DNA of 64,000 nucleotides from Asterias rubens. Taxonomy: Eukaryota > Echinodermata > Asteroidea > Forcipulatida > Asteriidae. Positions 55,202 to 64,000 of the stretch are shown piece by piece. The notes under the pieces were generated by a model that was given only the letters and a program-made list of their open reading frames with translations, did no database searches and was not told the DNA's origin. The DNA lies in the NCBI RefSeq assembly GCF_902459465.1, contig NC_047078.1, positions 2,155,691-2,219,690 on the forward strand. Direction: 5' to 3'. The position numbers and the translations under genes were made by a program. Position 1 is the first letter of the stretch; each line of letters begins with the position of its first letter.

Positions 55202-55640
55202 GACTATCTCTTTCCCGGCCTTCCACCTCTATTATAACCCGGTTCGAATCACGCTGGGGCACTATGTGGATTGGAGTTTTCAGTCCCTATCTTACTGCCT
55301 GGGTTTTCCATAGAATAGTTCTCTGCCTTCAACCTCTACTGACCCCGGTTCGAATCACGCCTGGGCACTATGTGGAATGAGTTTTTACCAGTTCCTGACT
55401 GTGTAGGTTTTCCATAGATAATTTATCTGCCTTCCACCTCTAGTAACCCGGTTCAAATCACGCCTGGGCAGATATGTGGAATGATGAGTACCCATTCTCT
55501 ACTTGACTGCATGGGGTTTCCCGAGAAAAGCCCTCTGCTAGCCACCTCTATAAGACTACGGTTCGAATCACGCCTGGGCACTATGTGGAATGGGTTGTCA
55601 GTCCCTTCCTGCCTGCGGGGTCTATCCGTGGAACAAAATT
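55202..55640 (+). repeat. tandem tRNA-like (SINE-type) repeat, four units of 102-109 bp
   Basis: Each unit has a B-box-like CGGTTCGAATCACGCCTGGG, then CACTATGTGGAATG, then a TTCAGTCCCT ... TTTTCC body and TCTGCCTTCCACCTCTA before the next B box. This is a SINE body amplified in tandem rather than separate insertions. Confidence 0.7.
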
Positions 55641-57535
55641 GTCGGTGGTTTTTCTTCCACAATGTCGTACCATAGATACTTTCATCAGACAAACATTATA
55701 TTTTGTGTGTATGGTCTATTAAAGATGCATGACAGTTGAGTGATTTGGAAGTGTCTATAAGAACATAGATTTGTAAAATAAAGTTGTTGAAGTCTACATC
55801 CGGCTCGAGTTATTACTTTGCGTACATTCTACATACAAACTGAAACTTCCTTCCTCGTCGTCTTCTCTCCATTTGGTTCTTCGCTCTGAAGTGATTAAGT
55901 TTGCTTTTTCTGAGAGTCCCCCGGCTTCAAAACGTGTATAAATGAAATGAAAAATCAACATGATATAATTATCACCCACAGCTCCGTCATGGAAGTGTTG
56001 CTGTAAATCTTCGGAGAATTCGAAGTTCCAAGCAGTCTCTGACGTCATGCCGATGGTGCAAAAAACACAAGTCGTAATTGTACCGCTGTAAAACTAAGAA
56101 AAAGGACAAAAAACATAATTCGCCGAGTCGCTTATTAGTCTCCAAAATCAAAATGCTTTCCTGTAATTATTATTAAGAAACGAGATACCGCGAAAAATGG
56201 GGAGATTTACAACAAGCCATTAGGCGAATAGAAATTGAAGATGGAATGATGAGGGAAGGAATTAAGATGCAGCCACAGTTCTCATCGTTCCTGAGGGGAC
56301 GATGTTTTGATTGGTTATGTTTCATACATTGATATTTACGACTCACAATATGAAAGATAAAAGTTTCACCGATCGGTCACAGCTCTCTCATTGACCCACC
56401 CAGCCCCCTTCCCGCCCCAACCCTCTTCAGTCCCAGATAAACCATGCCGGATGGCAGAGCCTGGTATTCCCCCCCCCCCCCCGCCCCCTGCGCACACTCA
56501 CCCAACCTTAAGGATCCGGTTGGTGGGTTACTGCTATTGTTGTTCAATTATTACCTTTTTCTAAAGTATTTCTTCTTTTCTTCTTGTACATTGTACACCC
56601 TAACTTCCTCTACAGAATTCCTAAGATTCCAAGAACACCGTAGTGAAGACACAATAGGGTTTGGGTGGTAGGGTTGGGGGGGGGGGGGGGGTTACACCTT
56701 GCCACATATCGAGCACCAATGCCCAGACGAGAGGGTATAGGGCCTATCGGTGGTGGATTTTAGTTCTGTTCACCAACATTGCAACTAACGTTATAGTGCT
56801 TTTCAATTGAGATTTTTTTGTAAAAATCGATTCACAAAAGGGAATCCTTAACAAGTCAGGAAAAAAATGGCATCAGGGGAGTAACTACATTATGAACAAC
56901 TCTAGCTTGCACACACGTCTCCCTTCCCCGCTTCGCCATGCCACACCCTGCACTCACCAACCCATCATATGCCTAATCCCTGTCTAACACCTCGTACCCA
57001 CACTTCAACATTGCCTACACGTCAAGTTAACAAGGCGATATTCAAACCCCGCCATTTTGACTCGAAAGTAAAAGCTTTTCAGACGGAATTCTGTCTCAAT
57101 TTCGGCAAGTTTTTAGTTAACCTAGCAATGTTTTCATCAGTCAGTGGAATTGACATAAGTGATTTGTTTGTTATTCTAAAAATATTGTGTTTTACTTAAT
57201 AAATGGTTCGCACACCCTCATCAAAACACACTCACATCTCTGTGCTGCAGTCACTCGCTGTAAAACTAAAAACACTGTGTGGACGTGTGGACTTTCACAG
57301 TGTTTCACGTCACTACTTCATGTGGACCTCTTCATCAGGTCACACTTCGATAAAGCATTAAAGCACCCCACACATCAGGTCCACATTTCGATGAAACATT
57401 AGAGCACTCGGGTCTGTTCAACAACAGTTATCTCAAGAAACAGAATTGTAAAACTCACCCAAATTTACCCAAACCCTATATAGTGTTGAAGCATTGTGTC
57501 CGCCATATCTCAAAAAGGCTCATACGGTTGGGACC
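55641..57535. other. non-coding stretch
   Basis: Poly-C (56469-56482) and poly-G (56677-56690) tracts. Repeated CATCAGGTC / CACTTCGATAAAGCATTA-type pair near 57330-57400. No gene supported. Confidence 0.4.
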
Positions 57536-57780
57536 AGGGTCCAGTTTCATAGCGCTGCTTAACGGTAAACAAATTTGCATGTTTACTGTAGAAGAAATTT
57601 TGCTTAAGCCTTAACGCGTGTTACAGGTTAGCAGAAAAATTGGGCGGCCATAGTGCGTGTTTACCGTGATTTGCATTGTGACGTCATTTTTTTTCCGTGC
57701 GGTTAGCACCGGAAGGTTAGCATGCATTTTCGTATGCTTACGGTTGGCAGCGCTTTGAAATAGCCGCTAAGCAGCGTGAC
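57536..57780. repeat. family B variant mini-element
   Basis: GGTCCAGTTTCATAGCGCTG and GCTTTGAAATAGCCGCTAAG ends with GTGCGGTTAGCACCGGAAGG inside, as at 10970-11168. Confidence 0.6.
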
Positions 57781-58202
57781 TTACGAGTACCGTTTATTCC
57801 AAAACTCCCTGCCGTCTTTTTATCGCTTGCGAGAAAGAACTTCTTCAAAGTGTGTTATGAAAATTTACCCCTGGTGTACCGTCTGTTGTAAGATTTTTGT
57901 CTCAGGATCATTAATGAGCTGTCAAAAGTATTCAATATAGAGACAGTAGTCCCAGACTCTCTAGCTTTCAGTCAAGTCACTCGAGGCAAAAGGGGCGCAA
58001 CACTAGCACGAGACGATGTTTTGCAATTATTGCGGTTCCAATTACGACTTGACTAGAGGCTATCGGAACACGGCTGAAACTTCGTATGAAGTTAAAAAGG
58101 GATCGTTTTATAATCACTAGCAGGCTTGACTTTAAGCTAACCATATCCGATAAATCAAACTAAGGTGAAGTGAGATTATCCACAATTGTGTTTATACCTT
58201 AA

Positions 58203-58484
58203 AGGCAGTGGACACTATTGTTAATTGTCAAACACTAGCCTTCACAGTTGGTGTATCTCAACATATGCATAAAATGACAATCCTGTGAAAATTTTAGCTC
58301 AATCGGTCATCGAAGTTGCGAGATAATATTGAAAGAAAAATAACCCAAATCTGAGGTCTCGAAATCAAATTCGAGCCGTTTCTGACAATGTTTTATATTA
58401 TCAACCTCTCCCTATTACTCGTTACCAAGTAAGGTTTTATGGCAAAAGTTGTTTTGAGTAATTAACAATAGTGTCCACTGACTT
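58203..58484 (-). repeat. TTAA MITE family A with internal deletion
   Basis: TTAA at 58199-58202; AGGCAGTGGACACTATTG. The left half of the central palindrome is deleted (joins at CCCAAATCTGAGGTCTCG). Right end eroded (GTCCACTGACTTCG). Confidence 0.8.
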
Positions 58485-58612
58485 CGATCGATCTGTTCAA
58501 CTTTATTTATGATTCGTACACCTTTGGATTTCATTTTATTTTTAAATAACTTCTGGAAAATCATTTATCTTTCTCTCTTTTTCTTTTTTTTCAAATTCCA
58601 GACGAAATCAAT

Positions 58613-58753
58613 GGGAGACTTTCTGGGACGATAGAGGGCAGCAGACTTACCGGGTAAATCCATTGTTCTCAGAATTATGCGCATGTTCAGAACTACGTAA
58701 ACAATGGAAATTTACCCGGTATGTCTGCTACCGCCAAGCGTTGGAAAGTCTCC
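58613..58753. repeat. palindromic mini-element (family J)
   Basis: GGGAGACTTTCTGGGACG and CGTTGGAAAGTCTCC ends; GAGGGCAGCAGACTTACCGG inside, with an inverted GTCTGCTACCGCC. Related to 36081-36218. Confidence 0.75.
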
Positions 58754-58929
58754 TATTTGCGGCAATTGCCTGATATCATACTGCTTGAAATATTTACGGT
58801 TGAGTGTCGACGCCTGGGGGATCTTTTTTGGAATAACTTGTCATTTCTAAAATCCCTTTCTGACATCTTTCCCCCTGCAAACTCGTGTTCGGACTTAAAT
58901 GGCGGAATTTGATATAACGAGAATGGGTC

Positions 58930-59298
58930 TTATGGACACTATTGGTAATTACTCAAAATAATTATTAGCATAAAACCTTACTTGGTAACGAGTAATGGAG
59001 AGATGTTGATAGTATAAAACATTGTGAGAAACGGCTCCCTCTGAAGTTACGTAGTTTTCGAGAAAGAACTAATTTTTGACGAATTTGATTTCGAGACCTC
59101 AGATTTAGAATTTGAGGTCTCGAAATCTAGCATCTGAAAGCACACAACTTCGTGTGACAAGGGCGTTTTTTCTTTCATTATTATCTCGCTACTTCGACGA
59201 CCGATTGAGCTCAAATATTCACAGGTTGGTTATTTTATGTATAATTATGTTGAGATACACCAAGTGAGAAGACTGGTCTTTGACAGTGTCCACTGTCT
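58930..59298 (+). repeat. TTAA MITE family A
   Basis: Starts at TATGGACACTATTGGTAATT with the outermost bases lost; right end AGTGTCCACTGTCT, then TTAA (59299-59302). Confidence 0.85.
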
Positions 59299-59329
59299 TT
59301 AACCTGTTTATAGTGTGTTTGTCCATTAT

Positions 59330-59549
<220 letters not shown>

Positions 59550-59870
59550 GGAGGATTGTGTGAGTATCTTGTTTGAACAGGTGAGATTTTAAGTTTGTCC
59601 TGAATGTTGTGATGGATGGAGATGATTTGACAGTCAGTGGGAGTTGGTTCCACACCCGGGCTGATGCTACAGAAAAAGACCTAGTGCTCCAAAGGGTGGC
59701 AGTCCTGGGCTGATGAAGCATCATGAGCTCATTAGAACACAGTCCGGTGTTTGCTGAGGTGTATGGGTGGATGAGGTTCATGAGGTATTCTGGAGCATTG
59801 TTGTGAAGAATTTTGAAAATGAACAGAGCAAGTTTGTACTGTACTTTCTGATTACATAGACAAAAAAATA
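59550..59870 (-). mobile_element. 5'-truncated LINE 3' end (CR1/L2-like ORF2 C-terminus)
   Basis: The minus-strand frame reads YKLALFIFKILHNNAPEYL, then SFSVASARVWNQLPLTVKSS and FRTNLKSHLFKQ. This is the conserved C-terminal tail after the reverse transcriptase in CR1/L2/Rex-type LINEs. Only about 110 residues remain, as expected from 5' truncation. The (ATT)n tract follows at once. Confidence 0.8.
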
Positions 59871-60197
59871 TGGCCCCTGTCTCAAGGCTATTAAAACTAG
59901 CTACACTTCTGCCGTTAACAGCTTCAGTCAAAAAGACAATAACTTGACGTCACTTGAGGGAGGTTTCTTTGTTAACTCTCCATGTTGCAACAAATCATCT
60001 CTCAAAACGGAACTTTCACAATGACATAATGGTGGGTAATGGCAACAGCATCAATGGGCCTTAATGAGGAAAATATCCAAACAAGATTAGAGAATGATAA
60101 AAACAATTGTTTGTAACAATTCAAATATTTTTAAAAATATTTACTCCATCATGCGACTCTTGTTACAGCTACGGCTACGGCTATGGGTGTTTGTTAA

Positions 60198-60563
60198 AGG
60201 AACACGTTGCCTTGGATCGGTCGAGTTGGTCTTTAAAAAGCGTTTGTAACCGTTTGTTATAAAATCGATATGGTTAGAAACATATTTTAAAAGTAGAATA
60301 CAATGATCCACAAAAATTTTCCTCGAAATTGAGTGGTTCTTTTACTTTGCGAACTTACACGGTCGGCAATTTATGGGACTTCCATAAATGGCCGACCGTG
60401 TTAGCCGGCGAGGTAAAAGAACCACGCATTTTCGAGTGATACCACTTGTGTGGATCATTGTATTCTACTTTTAAAATATGTGTCTAACCATGTGCATTTT
60501 ATAACAAACGGTTACAAACGCTTTTCATAGACCAACTCGTTCGATCCAAGGCAACGTGTTCCT
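60198..60563. repeat. TTAA MITE family D
   Basis: TTAA at 60194-60197; termini AGGAACACGTTGCCTTGGAT and its inverse, right flank GTAA. Central palindrome over ATAAATGGCCGACCGTG. Confidence 0.9.
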
Positions 60564-62370
60564 GTAAGTCGAATAAAAAAATTTGAACTTTTAACGATCC
60601 TTCATCGCCATTGCCTATGGGGTCGTTAATACAACACGCGTTCTCAGTCGTAGACTTGATTAAAGTCCCGTTCTCTCGTGCGAGAGGTCCGTAAGCATCC
60701 GCCGTCAACGGGGTGTTCATGCGTCACAACAGGTTGGGGAGTTTCTGGTATTAGGCGACTGGATGGGACTGAATAAGCACTCTCATCAGATCGGGACTTG
60801 CGTCAAGTCTACCTCAGTCATAACTCTAGATGTCATTAACCTCGGCCTCACTTTTCCGTAAAACTTGTCCACACATTAATTGCGAAAACCAAACTAAAAT
60901 GAGTCGAAAACTATGACCAACCATTAACACACCACCAATCTGCCATCAAACATACTTTGCACACACCGTGTGTCTAATAAACATGTAATTTTCCCGTAAA
61001 ACTTGTCCACACACAAATTGTGAAACCCAAAATAATAGGAGTCGAAAACTGTGACCAATCACTAACACATCACCAATCTGCCATCAAACATACTTTGCCT
61101 GCACTTTTCGTTCTATAAAGATATAGGCTTGCGTCATTAAAACGACTGTCCCGATGAAAAAAAACAAACATTTGCGATAATTTATACTAAAAGCTTTTCT
61201 GTGTCCATTAGGGAGGACATGACTTTGATGTAACAAAGTTAATAATGATGGAGCCTTCAGCATGTAATGGTCATCCTAGGCTTAATCAGTGTTTACTTTC
61301 AAGTGAGTACCCATATTGGATTTACATGTGTTATTAAGGATCTCCTGGGGATGCGTCATTATTGAATACTTTTTCACCGCCGGGTATACGATGTGGTATC
61401 ATTGCAAATCATTATAAATGTCACCTAGACTAGTCACATTATTCGGTTAGAGCGAAGACCACTGTAACCATTAATTACAATGGGACATTCGGGCTGCTTG
61501 TTTGAAGTTATTGAGTCAGACTTTTTGCACAGTGGCGGCAGAATCAACCAAAAAAAAATGCCCTTTATTGACTTAGTACACGTTGCCATCATCACAATGT
61601 CTTAGTTGTGCCATTTTTAGTAGCGTCAATGTCCAAAATGGGTTAAAGGGTGATTTGTTGATTTCTGCCCCTACGTACCCTACGTTACTAGGCATTCTAC
61701 GCTTGTACAAGGCTAGCGCAAAAATTCGGCTAGCACGTAAGCGGGAAATCGTGATCTTAAGCGTATAATTCAGCGGTAAGCAGAGCCATGGGATTGGGCC
61801 CAGGCAGGGACACGGCAAACAACCAATCTGAAGGACAAAACACTCATTGGTTATAGTTGCCTACGTGCCGTGCCCAAAGACAAAGACTGACAGATACTAA
61901 CTGAAACAGCATGTACCATAACAACTTATAAGCGTAATGAGAGAAGAAAAAAACGAGAAAAAAAAAACCCGTAGTGGAATTTAAAAATAATACAAGAACT
62001 TCTAATTTGACGTGTGACCATGCCAATGGGTATAACTGATTATCCTTCATTTATCGTGTCTATCATTTCACGATTTCAGACTAAAAATTATGCCCCAAAG
62101 TCACAGCTACATGTCTTTAGTTTAATTGTACAGCGTCTTGGCTCAAAGCCCCCGAGCGTTCTAACACACAAGAGTCATATTAAAATAGCCCAGGGATTTT
62201 TTTCCCTTGATCGTCTGAAAAATGAATAATTTGCGATCGTTTTAAAAAGTAAGTGGTGCCCTGATGTTTTGAGTAGTTACGGAGGCGCGAAGCTTAGCTT
62301 ACGGCACCAGGATCACTTATGTAGCAATATGATACAGTATAATATGTAAATATCACAACTTGTTGTTTAA
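60564..62370. other. non-coding stretch
   Basis: A duplicated segment (CGTAAAACTTGTCCACAC near 60858 and 60994, each with ACTAAC- or ATTAACACA-type sequence following). About 61672-61803 is the right half of a family B element ending GCCATGGGATTGGGCCC. No gene supported. Confidence 0.45.
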
Positions 62371-62657
62371 AGCCAGTGGACACTATTGGTAATTACTCAA
62401 AATAATTATTAGCAGAAAACCTTACTTTGTAACGAGTAATGGGAAGAGGTTGGTGGTACAAAACATTTTGAGAAACAGCTCCCTCTGAAGTGGAGTAGTT
62501 TTCGAGAAAGAAGTAATTTTCTACGAATTTGATTTCGAGACCTCAAGTTTAGAATTTGAGGTCTCGAAATCAAGCATCTGAAAGCACACAACTTCGTGTG
62601 ACAAGGGTGATTTTTTCTTTCATAGTTATCTCGCAACTCCGACGACCAATCGAGATA
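62371..62657 (+). repeat. TTAA MITE family A, right end missing
   Basis: TTAA at 62367-62370, then AGCCAGTGGACACTATTGG. Full left half and central palindrome; breaks after CGACGACCAATCGAG. Confidence 0.8.
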
Positions 62658-62736
62658 AAAAAATTATGTGGGTAGCGTTACTGACAGTAACGTTGTGTAT
62701 TTCCATGGCCTTTGTCAGTCATGTTTACTCTTTCTG

Positions 62737-62850
62737 CTGAAGACAACCAGACCATACTTATCGAAACGTTGAGTCGTCATCCACCGGTTATTTTCAGAGA
62801 ATCATCAAGCAATATTTACGCACGGTGTTACCGCAAACCTCCACCTTGCA
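62737..62850 (+). repeat. GAAACGTCG-type interspersed repeat
   Basis: GAAGACAACCAGACCATACT, TATCGAAACGTTGAGT and GTGTTACCGCAAACC match the 21710 copy. It lies just before the splice acceptor of the neuropeptide exon. Confidence 0.5.
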
Positions 62851-62897
62851 AAGTTTCAAATCCTACTAAATATTCCTTTCTTTTTTACTCAGACAAA

Positions 62898-63233
62898 ATG
62901 TCCGCATCTACAATCACAACCCTTCTGCTCTCACTCGCCGCACTTTCAGTCTTTCTGCCAAACGCCTCCGCAGAATGGTCACCCGACAACGACAACAACA
63001 ACGACCACAAGAGGGCGCAAATGTCAGCCCATGATTGGCTGAACAGCCTTTTGGCGGGAAATGACGTCGGACACGCAAAGACCAAAAGGATTGCCAAAGC
63101 ATGTGCAATTGACTGTTTGAACTGCGGTATGATGTTCCAGGTCCAAGCCTACTCACAAGGAGATTGCCTCACAGCTTGCCAGAATGATGACAACCACAGG
63201 GACCCTAGTTGCCATGAACACATCACAATGTAA
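62898..63233 (+). CDS. eclosion-hormone-type neuropeptide precursor
   Basis: 111 residues. The signal peptide is about 1-25 (hydrophobic LLLSLAALSVFL, small residues before cleavage near Ala25). An acidic spacer contains K-R at 38-39. A second K-R at 63-64 should release a mature peptide, 65-111. It carries six Cys at 69, 73, 76, 90, 94 and 105, a C-x3-C-x2-C-x13-C-x3-C-x10-C pattern. Insect eclosion hormones have the same pattern with x12 in the long loop, and eclosion-hormone-type precursors are known from echinoderms. It is presumably secreted and may act on a receptor guanylyl cyclase as in insects; its role here is unknown. No C-terminal amidation Gly. An acceptor (CTTTCTTTTTTACTCAG) ends 5 nt before the ATG, so a 5' UTR exon lies upstream. 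The in-frame extension before the ATG is repeat and intron sequence. Confidence 0.85.
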   Translation: MSASTITTLLLSLAALSVFLPNASAEWSPDNDNNNDHKRAQMSAHDWLNSLLAGNDVGHAKTKRIAKACAIDCLNCGMMFQVQAYSQGDCLTACQNDDNHRDPSCHEHITM

Positions 63234-63392
63234 AAGAAACTATTGGACAATATCCATGATGGGGAACTTCTTAAAAAACAACAGCAGGGACCAACATTAT
63301 GTCATCGAGAAATTTGTTTTATTGAGGGGTTGAGCACTAATAGTGGGTTTGCTGATACAGCTATGAGCCCGTCCCGCAGTACGTTTTGTTAA

Positions 63393-63787
63393 AAGCACTA
63401 TGGACACTATTGGTAATTACTCAAAATAATTGTTAGCATCAAAACTTACTTGGTAGCAAGCAATGAAGAGCTGTTGATAATTCACCAATTGTGAGTAACG
63501 GCTCCCTCTGAAGAAACATAGTTTTCGAGTAAGAAGTATTTTCCACTAATATTTTAATTTGATTTCGAGACCTCAGAATTAGATTTTGAGGTCCCGAAAT
63601 CAAGCCTCTGAAAGCACACTTCGTGTGACAAGGGGACTGTTTTTTTCTTCCATTGTTACCTCGCAACTTCGACGACCAATTCAGTTCAGATTTTCACAAG
63701 TTTGTTATTTTGTGTAATATTGAGTATCTGTTGAGAGACACCAAGTGAGAAAACTGGTCTTTGACCATACCAATGGTGTCCAGTGTC
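63393..63787 (+). repeat. TTAA MITE family A
   Basis: TTAA at 63389-63392 and 63788-63791. Starts AAGCACTATGGACACTATTG; ends GTGTCCAGTGTCT. Centre expanded by ATATTTTAATTTG. Confidence 0.8.
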
Positions 63788-63791
63788 TTTA

Positions 63792-64000
63792 AGCTGTGAC
63801 CTAATCGCCTTGTCACACGAGACAACTTTTACAGGTAGAATAACTTGGAGGCAACCAACTGCAGTGCATGCTGAAAGACCACTTTGGTAGCACATAAGTA
63901 GTTTTTTTCTCAAACAATATCTTATGATCCAAAAGACAGTGTGAACATTCAACTATACGAATGCAGTTTCTTATGGATTGCCTGGAACTGGTTTCCTGTA
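63792..64000. other. non-coding stretch to the window end
   Basis: GCCTTGTCACACGAGACAAC and GCAACCAACTGCAGTGCATG resemble 29640-29700 (CTTGTCACACGCTGTAAG, GCAACCAACCGCAGTATATG), so another unclassified repeat is present in both places. Confidence 0.45.

Noticed and set aside
62712-62897. N-terminal extension of the neuropeptide frame
   Set aside because: The in-frame extension covers an interspersed repeat and a polypyrimidine-AG acceptor, while a typical signal peptide starts at the Met at 62898.

Overview
The window looks like eukaryotic, AT-rich, repeat-dense nuclear DNA from a marine invertebrate deuterostome, most likely an echinoderm and possibly a starfish. That is inferred from four things: genes split by introns with standard GT/AG borders, a fibrinogen-related (FReD) lectin-like gene with a PAN-like head, an eclosion-hormone-type neuropeptide precursor, and a foldback element resembling the sea urchin TU family. 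No database search could be run, so species and family names rest on motif recognition.

Layout. 1-3.1 kb is non-coding with two palindromic mini-elements. 3.1-7.8 kb holds a complete Gypsy-type LTR retrotransposon on the minus strand, with identical 167-bp LTRs, a 5-bp target duplication, a tRNA-Ser-type primer site and an open 1344-codon gag-pol. 7.9-9.65 kb is a decayed L1/Tx1-like LINE. 12.6-15.3 kb is an intronless PAN / mucin-like / FReD gene that is frameshifted near its end and followed by a second, truncated FReD copy. 16.2-18.3 kb is a three-layer nest: a TTAA MITE, an insertion inside it, and a 1.5-kb foldback element inside that.

20.8-31.0 kb and 34.5-40.0 kb are two tandem paralogous multi-exon genes. 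Each encodes a predicted type II membrane protein with a glycosyltransferase-like (DUF1647-like) luminal domain; both last exons are 531 nt and the shared splice phases agree. A duplicated first exon (31746-31774) precedes the second gene's first exon (34541-34569). 40-62 kb contains no confident gene; it holds MITEs, tandem arrays, a long (ATT)n tract that tails a LINE 3' end, and some promoter-like sequence. 62898-63233 encodes the eclosion-hormone-type precursor.

The dominant feature is a set of TTAA-flanked MITEs. About 20 copies of one family (termini AGGCAGTGGACAC / GTGTCCACTGCCT), plus two related subfamilies, make up a large part of the window. They are nested in each other, in a satellite array and in a LINE, but no transposase is present here, so they must depend on one encoded elsewhere. 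The host genes are unrelated in function: one candidate secreted lectin, two membrane glycosyltransferase-like proteins and one neuropeptide.
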